DNA of 64,000 bases, from positions 1 to 64,000 of the forward strand of contig NZ_JACDXX010000001.1 of the NCBI RefSeq assembly GCF_020539525.1, written 5' to 3'. The DNA is from Pseudogemmobacter faecipullorum. GTDB taxonomy: Bacteria > Pseudomonadota > Alphaproteobacteria > Rhodobacterales > Rhodobacteraceae. Position 1 is the stretch's first letter, and every line of letters begins with the position of its first letter. Positions 7,818-15,783 of the stretch are shown here, piece after piece. The notes beneath the pieces are model-generated. The model did no database searches and was not told the DNA's origin. It saw only the letters and a list, made by a program, of their open reading frames with translations. The position numbers and the translations under genes were made by a program.

Positions 7818-8270
7818 TCAGGCGCCGATCACCTGGGCCGCCACCTGATCCGAGCGCAGCATATCTTCGAGCGTCAGCGATTCGATCAGCAGCAGATAGG
7901 ACCAGAACACCTCGGCAAAGACCTTACGGATCCGGCAGCTCGCCTCATCCGCGCAATCCTCGCAGCGCTGATAGGCGGTGCGCGACAGGCAGGGCAACGG
8001 CGCAATCGGGCCGTCGATCAGCCGCAGCAGCTCAGAGATCGGCACCTCGCCCGGCCGTTTGATCAGGCTGTAGCCGCCCGAGCGGCCCCGGGTCGAGGCG
8101 ATAACCCCGGCATTGCGCACTTCGAGCAGGATATGTTCCAGAAAGCGCTTCGGCGTGCCCGAGCGGCGGGCGATCTCTTCGATGGTCAGCGCTGAGGGCG
8201 TGTCACGGCGGGATTCATCTCCCAGCACCAGCAGGGCCTTCAGCGCATATTTCATCTTCTGAGTGATCAT
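7818..8270 (-). CDS. Rrf2-family transcriptional regulator (possible cysteine/sulfur regulator)
   Basis: The 150-aa product from ATG 8270 begins MITQKMKYALKALLVL, then a winged helix with ALTIEEIARRSGTPKRFLEH (recognition region) and GVIASTRGRSGGYSL (wing), standard for Rrf2 proteins. Four cysteines, C94, C103, C106 and C112, fall in the segment where IscR and NsrR bind an iron-sulfur cluster. Location directly upstream of the sulfate import genes suggests sulfur or redox control, comparable in role to CymR. Its own promoter would be in the 216-bp gap shared with the divergent Lrp gene. The ribosome site at 8270 is weak; an ATG five codons later is possible. Confidence 0.85.
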   Translation of the reverse strand: MITQKMKYALKALLVLGDESRRDTPSALTIEEIARRSGTPKRFLEHILLEVRNAGVIASTRGRSGGYSLIKRPGEVPISELLRLIDGPIAPLPCLSRTAYQRCEDCADEASCRIRKVFAEVFWSYLLLIESLTLEDMLRSDQVAAQVIGA

Positions 8271-8486
8271 CTGGCAGGCCTGAATGCTACAGAAACGCGA
8301 ATCACGGTCGGGATTGACGGATTTCCCGCAATATCTGCCCTGAATGGAATGTTCACCCCGAAAAAACAAGGCAAGCCGGGTCATCCTTCCTGATGCAGAT
8401 TAAAGACGACATATTCAGTAGACAAATCCTCGCCTGTGGTTCCAGAATGAGACAGAGACCCCCGCCCTGCTCCGAGGAAAGCAAGA

Positions 8487-8960
8487 ATGGACGAGCTTGA
8501 TCTGATCGACCGCAAGATCGTTGCCGAGCTGATGCGCGATGCCACTTTGCCCGTGGCGCAGATTGCTGACCGGGTCGGCCTGTCACAGACACCCTGCTGG
8601 AAACGCATCCAGAAGCTTGAGGCGAATGGCGTGCTGTCCGGCCGAGTGGCGCTGGCCAATCCGGCGCGGCTGGGCTTTGGCCTGACGGTTTTCATCGGCA
8701 TCGAGGCCCCTGATCACTCGGCCGAATGGCGCGAGGGCTTTTCCAGGGCTGTCGGCACTTTCCCCGAGATCATGGAGGTCTACCGCATGGCGGGCGAGAT
8801 GGATTACCTGCTGCGGGTCTCGGTTGCGGATATGGCGGCATTTGACACGCTTTATAAACGGTTGACCGATGCCATTGCGATCAAGAATGTCACCTCGCAT
8901 TTCGCCATGGAGCGGATGAAATTCACCACCGCCTATCCGGTCGATACCCGCAACCGCTGA
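8487..8960 (+). CDS. Lrp/AsnC-family transcriptional regulator
   Basis: The 157-aa product starts MDELDLIDRKIVAELMRDA, with a helix-turn-helix (LPVAQIADRVGLSQTPCWKRIQKLEANGVL, about 20-49) followed by the RAM ligand-binding fold (EIMEVYRMAGEMDYLLRVSV). It lies divergent from the Rrf2 gene and 225 bp before metY. Lrp-type proteins sense amino acids, so control of sulfur amino-acid synthesis is plausible but unproven. Length and domain order are ordinary. Confidence 0.93.
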   Translation: MDELDLIDRKIVAELMRDATLPVAQIADRVGLSQTPCWKRIQKLEANGVLSGRVALANPARLGFGLTVFIGIEAPDHSAEWREGFSRAVGTFPEIMEVYRMAGEMDYLLRVSVADMAAFDTLYKRLTDAIAIKNVTSHFAMERMKFTTAYPVDTRNR

Positions 8961-8989
8961 GCCGCCCACCAGGCCATAGGGCCGCCTCT

Positions 8990-9024
8990 GCTTTCATCTG
9001 TCCTGAAATATCCCTGCCGGAGGC
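8990..9024 (-). repeat. Extragenic element of the CCGG..GGGATATTT type
   Basis: On the minus strand this reads GCCTCCGGCAGGGATATTTC followed by AGGACAGATGAAAG. This form, GC block, GGGATATTT, AGGACAGA-GAA, is the fullest copy of the element seen in this window. It lies just after the Lrp gene. Confidence 0.5.
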
Positions 9025-9088
9025 ACATACCATCCCCCTCGCAGCCTGCCCCGGCCGGGTCCACTACCCTGGCCAGGACACTCTTATA

Positions 9089-9125
9089 ACGTGCCTTTTA
9101 CCAGCAGACGTGCTTTTACACGCAG
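9089..9125 (+). promoter_or_regulatory. Adjacent tandem direct repeat upstream of metY
   Basis: ACGTGCCTTTTACCAGCAG (9089-9107) is followed at once by ACGTGCTTTTACACGCAG (9108-9125): two near-identical 18-19-bp units head to tail. They end 60 bp before the metY start. A further 7-bp inverted repeat, GCCGGAG/CTCCGGC (9131-9137 and 9156-9162), lies between them and the ribosome site. Together these look like an operator or an RNA leader structure for metY. I could not match any known SAM riboswitch. Confidence 0.5.
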
Positions 9126-9185
9126 TGATTGCCGGAGCCGCTTTCCCGCCCTAACCTCCGGCGCAACGACATACGGGAGGAACCA

Positions 9186-10496
9186 ATGTCTGACACCAAT
9201 GCCCCTCGCCCCCAGGGTTTTGACACGCTTGCCGTCCATGCAGGTGCCAGCCCTGATCCGGTAACCGGCGCCATCAATCCCCCGATCTATCAGACCACGG
9301 CCTATCAGTTCAAAGATGCCGATCATGCGGCACGCCTCTTTGGTCTCGAAGAGGTCGGCTATATCTATTCACGCCTGACCAACCCGACCGTCGCCGCCCT
9401 GGTCTCACGCGTGGCGGCGCTTGAGGGTGCGGCGGGCGGCATTGGCTGCTCTTCGGGCCATGCGGCGCAGATCATGGCGCTTTTCCCGCTGATGAGTCCG
9501 GGCAAGAACGTGGTCGCCTCGACCCGTCTCTATGGGGGCACCATCACCCAGTTCAGCCAGACCATCAAACGCTTTGGCTGGTCAGCGAAATTCGTCGATA
9601 CTGACGATCTCGGCGCCGTGGCGCGAGCGGTGGATAAGAACACCCGCGCCATCTTTGCCGAGACCATCGCCAATCCGGGCGGCTATATCACCGATATTCC
9701 GGCCCTGGCGAAGATCGCGGCGCGCAAAGGCGTGCCGCTGATCATCGATAACACCACCGCCACGCCCTATCTGTGCAAACCGATGGAGCTGGGTGCGACC
9801 ATCGTGGTGCATTCGGCCACCAAATATCTCACCGGCAATGGCTCGGTTACGGGCGGCATTGTGCTGGATTCGGGCAAATTCGACTGGTCGGCCTCGGATA
9901 AATTCCCCTCGCTGTCGCAGCCTGAGCCCGCCTATCACGGCCTGACCTTCCACCCGGCGCTGGGTGCCATGGCCTATACTTTCCATTCCATCGCCATTGG
10001 CCTGCGCGATCTGGGCATGACGATGAACCCGCAGGGCGCGCATTACACGCTGATGGGGATCGAAACCCTTGGCCTGCGCATGGAGCGTCACGTCGCCAAT
10101 GCGAAGAAAGTGGCGGAATGGCTGGAAGCCGATCCGCGCATTGATTTCGTCACCTGGGCCGGGCTGAAATCCAGCCCCTCAAACAAACGGGCGAAGAAGA
10201 TCGTACCGAAAGGCGCGGGGGCGCTGTTCACCTTCGCCCTGAAGGATGGCTATGATGCCTGCGTCGGTATGATCAAAAATCTGCAGCTGTTCCGCCATGT
10301 CGCCAATCTCGGCGATACCCGGTCGCTGGTCATTCATCCGGCCTCGACCACCCATCGCCAGCTGTCTGATGAGCAGAAGATCAAGGCCGGAGCCGCGCCG
10401 AATGTGGTGCGGGTCTCGATCGGCATTGAGGATGCCGAAGACATTATCGCCGATCTCGATCAGGCGCTGACCGCCGCCACCGGAAAAACGCGCTGA
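9186..10496 (+). CDS. metY: O-acetylhomoserine sulfhydrylase (aminocarboxypropyltransferase)
   Basis: The 436-aa product is a Cys/Met-metabolism PLP enzyme: FDTLAVHAGASPDPVTGAIN at the front, YSRLTNPTVAALVSRVAALE, and the cofactor lysine K213 in VVHSATKYLTGNGSVTGG. The long form (over 420 aa) with this opening is typical of MetY, which makes homocysteine from O-acetylhomoserine and sulfide. The start at 9186 follows GGGAGGAACCA; a start at 9129 would add 19 residues. With the sulfate transporter next door this puts sulfur uptake and fixation into methionine side by side. A strong terminator follows at 10516. Confidence 0.93.
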   Translation: MSDTNAPRPQGFDTLAVHAGASPDPVTGAINPPIYQTTAYQFKDADHAARLFGLEEVGYIYSRLTNPTVAALVSRVAALEGAAGGIGCSSGHAAQIMALFPLMSPGKNVVASTRLYGGTITQFSQTIKRFGWSAKFVDTDDLGAVARAVDKNTRAIFAETIANPGGYITDIPALAKIAARKGVPLIIDNTTATPYLCKPMELGATIVVHSATKYLTGNGSVTGGIVLDSGKFDWSASDKFPSLSQPEPAYHGLTFHPALGAMAYTFHSIAIGLRDLGMTMNPQGAHYTLMGIETLGLRMERHVANAKKVAEWLEADPRIDFVTWAGLKSSPSNKRAKKIVPKGAGALFTFALKDGYDACVGMIKNLQLFRHVANLGDTRSLVIHPASTTHRQLSDEQKIKAGAAPNVVRVSIGIEDAEDIIADLDQALTAATGKTR

Positions 10497-10515
10497 AAAG
10501 CGGCGCAGCCAAAGC

Positions 10516-10541
10516 AAAGGGGGCCACAGGGCCCCCTTTTT
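10516..10541 (+). terminator. Intrinsic terminator of metY
   Basis: Perfect 10-bp stem AAAGGGGGCC / GGCCCCCTTT around an ACAG loop, ending in a T run. It begins 19 bp after the metY stop. The convergent SIMPL gene ends at 10582 and the A run on the other side could let it work in both directions. Confidence 0.9.
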
Positions 10542-10581
10542 CGTGACAAGCCCGGCTTTGTGACAGAGCCCGGCGGCCAGT

Positions 10582-11298
10582 TCAGTCCGCGATTTCCCAG
10601 ACCACCGTGACCGTCGCCTGGTAGGAGACCTCACCGCGCTCGACCGGCACCGCCGAGGCGGCTTCGGCGCGGAACATCGGCGCCGGACCGCCCCCAAAGC
10701 CATAGCCTTCGGTCAGCGAGACCAGATCCCCCAGCTTCACCCCGGCGGCGCCCGCCAGAACCTCGGCCCGGGCGCGGGCATCGGCCACCGCGGCCTTGCG
10801 CGCCTCATCCAGCGCCGGGCCAGGATTCACCAGGCCAAAGCTGACGCCGTTGAGCGTATTCGCGCCATCCGAGACCACGGCATCGAGCACCCCGCCCAGC
10901 CCGTCGAGATCGCGGATCCCCACGGTCAGCACATTCATCGCGGTAAAGCCGCTGGCAGTCGCGGCCGAGGAGCCGGACGGGCTGTTGTTATAAGTCGGAT
11001 TGACCGAAAGGCCGCTGGTCTGCAGATCACTGCCGGCAATACCGGCCTCTTTCAGCCGGGCAATCACCGCCTCCATGGTTTTGGAATTGGTGCCGAGCGC
11101 CTCAGCTGCGCTCTCCCCGACCGAGGTCACGCCGATGCTGATCGTTGCCATATCCGGCGCACGCGAAATGCTGGCATCGCCGGTGACGGTGATGGTGCGG
11201 ACCATATCAGCCGCCATCACCGGGGCGGCGCTGCTGAGAGCCGCCGCCAGCAGGGTCGCCGCGCCAAAACCGGCAAGAGAGAAAGGAAGCCTGCGCAT
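10582..11298 (-). CDS. SIMPL-domain (DUF541) periplasmic protein
   Basis: The 238-aa product has a signal peptide (PFSLAGFGAATLLAAALSSA, cut near VMAAD) and then TITVTGDASISRAPDMATIS, the standard opening of DUF541/SIMPL proteins. The C-terminal EVSYQATVTVVWEI is also typical. Members include periplasmic proteins tied to oxidative stress (YggE) and the eukaryotic SIMPL; the biochemical role is unclear. AAGGAG lies six bases before the ATG. It is divergent from the large PilM/PilP-like gene with a shared 169-bp gap. Confidence 0.92.
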   Translation of the reverse strand: MRRLPFSLAGFGAATLLAAALSSAAPVMAADMVRTITVTGDASISRAPDMATISIGVTSVGESAAEALGTNSKTMEAVIARLKEAGIAGSDLQTSGLSVNPTYNNSPSGSSAATASGFTAMNVLTVGIRDLDGLGGVLDAVVSDGANTLNGVSFGLVNPGPALDEARKAAVADARARAEVLAGAAGVKLGDLVSLTEGYGFGGGPAPMFRAEAASAVPVERGEVSYQATVTVVWEIAD

Positions 11299-11402
11299 GG
11301 AATTCTCCTTGATCTGCGTCTGGTTTCTATTCTTATGACGCAGATCACCTGCGGTTCCCTGGCGCTCACGGGTGTTTTTCTTTTATTCGGCGAAAAGCTG
11401 CT

Positions 11403-11434
11403 ATACGGAGGTTTAACCCGGCCCGGCTCCGTAT
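11403..11434. promoter_or_regulatory. 8-bp inverted repeat in a divergent promoter region
   Basis: ATACGGAG (11403-11410) and CTCCGTAT (11427-11434) are perfect inverted arms with a 16-bp spacer. They lie 34-65 bp before the start of the large plus-strand gene and about 105-135 bp before the SIMPL gene. It could be an operator. As an RNA the arms would enclose a GC-rich loop. Evidence is only the symmetry. Confidence 0.35.
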
Positions 11435-11467
11435 CCGCGCTTTCCTTTCCTGTGCTAGACCTGTGAA

Positions 11468-14400
11468 ATGAAACCAAACTTCGCTCTCAATTTCACCGAC
11501 ACCAGCATCGCCCTTCTGCACCGGACGGCGCGAGGCTGGTTAAAAGTTGGCGAAACTCCGTTCGACGCCTCTGATCTGGATGAGGCGCTTGCGAAAATGC
11601 GCAAAACCGCCCTCGGGCTGGAACCGGGCGGGTTCACGACCAAACTGGTCCTGCCGCCCTCGCAGATTCTCTATTCTGAACTCGCCGTTGCCGGCGGGAC
11701 CGAAGAGGAGACGCGCGCCGAAATTTCTGCCGAACTGGAGCGCCGCACACCCTATAAGGCGGATGAGGTGGTTTTTGACTGGCATATCGTCACCCCGCGC
11801 AGCGTTAAGGTCGCGGCTGTCGCACGTGAAACACTGGAAGAGGCCGAAGGCTTCGCCACCAGCTATGAGTTTAACCCGCTGGGCTTTGTCGCGGTTCCCG
11901 AAGAAGAGCAGTTCGATGGCGAGCCCTGGTTCGGCGTCACCGCAGCTGCAGCAGAGCTGCTGCCCGAGGGAGAAAATCCTGAGCGCGACCATGCGCCGAT
12001 CGCGCTGCTCGACACCACGAATCGCGCCCGCAGCAAGGCCCGCGCCGCCAGTGAGGCTGAGCCAGAAGCTGAGGCTGAGGCTGAAACCGTGGTTAAGGCT
12101 GAAGAGATTAAGGCGGAAACTGCTGCCCCGGCTGTAAGCGCCGCTGAACCCGAAGAAGAAAAACCCCTGGCTAAGGCAGATCCCTCGCCTGCCCCGGTTG
12201 CACCTGCCACCGCTGCACCTGCCACCACCCCGCTCGCGTCCGAGCCTTTAGCGCCGCGCGCTGCCGCGCCGGTACAGCCGCAGGCGGATGCGGATGTGGA
12301 TGCGGATCACCAGGCTGAACCGGCCCCCGGCACCAGCCCGGCCCGTGAAGCTGCGGCGTCCGCCGCTGATCTGCGCCCGGCCGGGGATCTCGCCGCAAAG
12401 TCTGCGCCCTTGCCCGAGGCGGTCGTCGCCGCACCTGCCGCAAAGGTTGCCACCCCGCCTGCAGCCGCACCGGCTGTTTCCGCTGCCGTGGCACCGGTCA
12501 CGCGCCCCACCGCCCCGGAAATCACCGCCCCGGCGGTTACGGCTGCCATAGCTGCGGCGCCGGTGGCTGCAACCCCGCTTGCGCCCGCCCCACTTTCCCC
12601 GGCCCCACTTTCTCCAGCCACTGAAACCGAAGAAGCGCCTTTCGCGCATGTCGCGGACAGCGACACCGGGGCTGAACTGCCCGCAGCCCCCCCCTCCCCG
12701 CGTCAGGGCGGGTCTGGTCCTAGGATTCACCGCCCGGCAGCGCCCGAGGATGATCTGCCGCCCGCGCCCTCCGGCCCGGTGATGGCAGCCTATAACCGCA
12801 GCCGTTCTGATGAGCGCGCCCTGCCACAGGCCCGCGCGGCAGCACCGCGCCTTGCCGCCGCGCCGGTGGCCGAACCCCGCCCCGCCGCCCCGGCGAAGCC
12901 TTCGGTTGCCCGGGGCTTGAGCGGCCTGGTCACGGCCCCATCGATCCCTGGCACCCGCAAGACGAAGGCCCGTCCGGCTGCAACCCCGGTCGCGCCTGCG
13001 GCCGGTCCGGCCCATGAGGCAGCCCGCAGCCTCTCGACCTCGCCGTTCAGCGGCCCGCCGCCGAAACGAAAATCGCGTCATATGGCGCTGATCCTGACCC
13101 TGGTGCTGCTGCTCTGCCTGGCGCTGGTTGCGGCATGGTCCTCGTTCTACCTCGCCTCGGATCAGACGGCAGAGCGCGAGGTACAGCTCGCCAGCCCCGC
13201 CGCGCCGGTGGTGACCGATCCTGATGACGAAGGCGAAAGCGATCTCGCCTTCGCCGGGGAAACCGGGGCTGCGGCCCTGGAATCGCCGCAGGCCGCAGAG
13301 GCAATGACAGCAGAGGCAGCGCCCGAAGCCCGGCAGGACAGCCCGGCAGCAGTGGCGCTGCTCGACGGTGAGGATGAGATCTTCCTGTCCAGCGCCGATG
13401 TGCCGCCCCCGGCCTTTGACGCGCTCTCCCTGCCCGCCCCCGAGGCCAGCGCCGAGGCTCCGCCTGGCAATCCGATGCCACCGCCGCCCTTTGGCACCGT
13501 ATATCGCTTTGATGAGAACGGTTTGCTGGTTCCGACCGCCGTAGGGATCCCCGCCCCCGGCGGTTTTATGCTATATGAGGGCAAGCCACCGCGCGTGCCC
13601 CCGGCCCGCAGCGCTGTTGCCACCGCCGCCGCCGGGGCCGCTGCTGCCGCTCGTCAGGCTGAGGCAGAAGCCGCGGCTGAGGCCGAAGCAACGGCCCAGG
13701 CCGAAACCGCTACCGCCGCGACGGCGCCCGCCGCTGGCAATCCCTCGCTGCTGCCCGCCGCGCCGGTTGCGGAAGCCCCGGCCGAGGCCCCGGCAGCTGA
13801 GCCGGTCGCCCAGCCTGATCCCGAACTGGCAGACCGGCGTCCGCGCACCCGCCCGGCGGGGGTGAGCCCCGATGACGATGCCGCGCTCTCCACCGAGGCT
13901 GAAACCGCCACAGCCGCGCTCGATGCGCCCTGGCTGCGCCCGCGCGCCCGCCCCGAGAGCATTATCGCCAGCGCTGCAACCGCCCGGGCCGAAACCGCCT
14001 CGGCCTCGCTGGTCGATCCCGATGCCGTGGTACAGCTGGCTTCGGCCGCCGCCCCGAACGGGATCAGCATCACCGATGCCGCCAATCCCTCGCTGCTGAC
14101 GATCTCGCGCCGCCCGGCGGCAAAGCCCGACAATTTCAGCGCTGCGGTTGAGGCTGCGGTCGCCGCGGCGGTCCGCGCGCCCGAGCCGCCCGCAGCCACC
14201 CCCGAACCGGCGCCGAAAAATGGCGGCAAATCCACCGCCAGCGCCGATGAGCTGGATGAGATTGACGAGCCGCAACTGGCCTCGGCCCCGGCGCCGAGGA
14301 TCCCGACCCGGGCCAGTGTCGCCAAACAGGCGACCTTCACCAAAGCGATTAACCTCTCAAAAATCAATCTGATCGGGGTCTATGGCACCCCGTCGAACCG

Positions 14401-14551
14401 CTATGCCCTGGTGCGTCTGGCCAATGGCAAATTCCGCAAGGTCGGGGTCGGCGATAAAATCGACGGCGGCCAGGTGCGCGCCATCACCCAAAATGAGCTG
14501 CGCTATCAGAAGGGCGGCCGCCTGCTGGCCCTGCCGATGCCAAAGGGCTGA
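11468..14551 (+). CDS. Large single-pass protein with PilM/GspL-like front and PilP/GspC-like tail
   Basis: The 1027-aa product has four parts. Residues 1-165 (FALNFTDTSIALLHRTARGW, then ELERRTPYKADEVVFDWHIV) resemble the actin-like cytoplasmic domain of PilM/GspL assembly proteins. Residues 165-535 are a low-complexity Ala/Pro/Glu linker. A single membrane span (ALILTLVLLLCLALVAAWSSF) follows at about 538-560. A second Ala/Pro-rich linker leads to a compact C-terminal domain (about 955-1027) with NLIGVYGTPSNRYALVRLAN and VGVGDKIDGGQVRAI, which matches the homology-region fold of PilP/GspC. No other pilus or secretion gene is nearby. The ribosome site is poor. The domain likenesses are my reading and need profile searches; homologs are often left as hypothetical or mislabelled because of the linkers. 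Confidence 0.7.
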   Translation: MKPNFALNFTDTSIALLHRTARGWLKVGETPFDASDLDEALAKMRKTALGLEPGGFTTKLVLPPSQILYSELAVAGGTEEETRAEISAELERRTPYKADEVVFDWHIVTPRSVKVAAVARETLEEAEGFATSYEFNPLGFVAVPEEEQFDGEPWFGVTAAAAELLPEGENPERDHAPIALLDTTNRARSKARAASEAEPEAEAEAETVVKAEEIKAETAAPAVSAAEPEEEKPLAKADPSPAPVAPATAAPATTPLASEPLAPRAAAPVQPQADADVDADHQAEPAPGTSPAREAAASAADLRPAGDLAAKSAPLPEAVVAAPAAKVATPPAAAPAVSAAVAPVTRPTAPEITAPAVTAAIAAAPVAATPLAPAPLSPAPLSPATETEEAPFAHVADSDTGAELPAAPPSPRQGGSGPRIHRPAAPEDDLPPAPSGPVMAAYNRSRSDERALPQARAAAPRLAAAPVAEPRPAAPAKPSVARGLSGLVTAPSIPGTRKTKARPAATPVAPAAGPAHEAARSLSTSPFSGPPPKRKSRHMALILTLVLLLCLALVAAWSSFYLASDQTAEREVQLASPAAPVVTDPDDEGESDLAFAGETGAAALESPQAAEAMTAEAAPEARQDSPAAVALLDGEDEIFLSSADVPPPAFDALSLPAPEASAEAPPGNPMPPPPFGTVYRFDENGLLVPTAVGIPAPGGFMLYEGKPPRVPPARSAVATAAAGAAAAARQAEAEAAAEAEATAQAETATAATAPAAGNPSLLPAAPVAEAPAEAPAAEPVAQPDPELADRRPRTRPAGVSPDDDAALSTEAETATAALDAPWLRPRARPESIIASAATARAETASASLVDPDAVVQLASAAAPNGISITDAANPSLLTISRRPAAKPDNFSAAVEAAVAAAVRAPEPPAATPEPAPKNGGKSTASADELDEIDEPQLASAPAPRIPTRASVAKQATFTKAINLSKINLIGVYGTPSNRYALVRLANGKFRKVGVGDKIDGGQVRAITQNELRYQKGGRLLALPMPKG

Positions 14552-14572
14552 GCCTGCCGCGACAGAAATGGG

Positions 14573-14599
14573 AAAAGGGCCGGTTTTCCGGCCCTTTTT
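14573..14599 (+). terminator. Intrinsic terminator
   Basis: Perfect stem AAAAGGGCCGG / CCGGCCCTTTT with a TTTT loop and trailing T run, 21 bp after the large gene. It lies between convergent genes (cobT ends at 14622) and its A/T flanks allow bidirectional use. Confidence 0.92.
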
Positions 14600-14621
14600 C
14601 TTTTGCGCCCGGGCGTTTTAC

Positions 14622-15656
14622 TCACAGGCCCTTACCGCTGACACCGGCCTCGGCAAAGCTGGCCATGCCGCGGTGACAGGCCAGCGCTGCCTGGACCAGC
14701 CCCAGCGCCGTGCCCGCGCCCGAGGCCTCGCCCAGCCGCAGCCCGAGCGACATCAGCGGCTCTTTGCCAATCGCCGCAAGCAGCCGGGCATGCGCGCCCT
14801 CGGCGCTCTGATGGGCGGCAAAGCAATGATCCAGTGCGCCAGGCCGGGCCCGCTCCAGCACCGCCGCGGCCGCGCAGGCGATAAAGCCGTCGAGCAGCAC
14901 CGGCACGCGCTCGAGCCGCGCCCGCAGGATAGCCCCGGTCATCGCCGCCACCTCGCGCCCGCCGAGGCGGCGCAGGATCTCAAAAGGATCCCTCAGCGCC
15001 CCGGCATGGGTCTGCAGCGCCAGCGCCACGGCGGCCTCTTTCCGGGCCAGCCCGGCATCATCGACGCCGGTGCCGCGCCCGCACCAGCCGCTCACCCCCA
15101 GCTCATCCCCGAACAAAGCCGCGGCCAGCGCCGCCGCCGAAGTGGTATTGCCGATCCCCATCTCCCCGGCGATGAACAGATCGAGACCCGGCTCCACCGC
15201 ATTCCAGCCTGCGCGCAGCGCCGCAACAAGCTCTGCCTCACCCATTGCCGGAGCCGCGCAGAAATCGGCGGTGGGGCGCTCAAGATCCAGCTCGACCACC
15301 TCGAGCCGCGCCCCGAAGGCCCGGGCCAGCTGATTGATCGCCGCGCCACCCTGCCGGAAATTCGCCACCATCTGCGCGGTGACCGCCGCCGGAAAGGCCG
15401 AGACGCCCCGCGCCGTCACGCCATGATTGCCGGCAAAAATCACGATTTTCACCGCTTCGGCCTGGGGGAGAGCCCGGCCCTGCCAGGCCGCCAGCCAGAG
15501 CACAATCTCTTCGAGCCGCCCCAGCGCGCCGCGGGGCTTGGTCAGGCTGGCATCGCGCTGCTGCGCGCCCTGCAGCGCCCTATCATCAGGCGCGGGCAAC
15601 TGGTCGAGACAGCTGCAAAAACCGGCAAGATCGGCTGGGGGAAGGCTGCGGCTCAT
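14622..15656 (-). CDS. cobT: Nicotinate-nucleotide:dimethylbenzimidazole phosphoribosyltransferase
   Basis: The 344-aa product has the CobT landmarks TKPRGALGRLEEIVLWLAAW, FAGNHGVTARGVSAFPAAVT and AGEMGIGNTTSAAALAAALF. The enzyme makes alpha-ribazole phosphate, activating the lower ligand of B12 in the cytoplasm. It is divergent from cobS, the next enzyme, with 127 bp between the starts. I looked for a cobalamin riboswitch in that gap and found no B12 box. Length is normal. Confidence 0.95.
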   Translation of the reverse strand: MSRSLPPADLAGFCSCLDQLPAPDDRALQGAQQRDASLTKPRGALGRLEEIVLWLAAWQGRALPQAEAVKIVIFAGNHGVTARGVSAFPAAVTAQMVANFRQGGAAINQLARAFGARLEVVELDLERPTADFCAAPAMGEAELVAALRAGWNAVEPGLDLFIAGEMGIGNTTSAAALAAALFGDELGVSGWCGRGTGVDDAGLARKEAAVALALQTHAGALRDPFEILRRLGGREVAAMTGAILRARLERVPVLLDGFIACAAAAVLERARPGALDHCFAAHQSAEGAHARLLAAIGKEPLMSLGLRLGEASGAGTALGLVQAALACHRGMASFAEAGVSGKGL

Positions 15657-15783
15657 GTCACTCTCCTGACGGCGGGTTCTGTGGGCCGGCCCCGCGCGGG
15701 GATTGCTCCGGCCCGGTCAAGGGATTACCCCGGAGCTGGCCCTGCTGCCAGAAGGCAAGCGATGATAGGGCACGAGGAAACGC

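Noticed and set aside
9025-9185. A SAM riboswitch before metY
   Set aside because: I could not find the conserved cores of SAM-II or SAM/SAH riboswitches; only direct and inverted repeats are visible.
12248-13081. A 277-codon Gly/Arg-rich minus-strand frame
   Set aside because: Shadow of the Ala/Pro linker of the large plus-strand gene; such repeats leave other frames open.
15657-15783. A cobalamin riboswitch between cobT and cobS
   Set aside because: The gap is only 127 bp and contains no B12 box.
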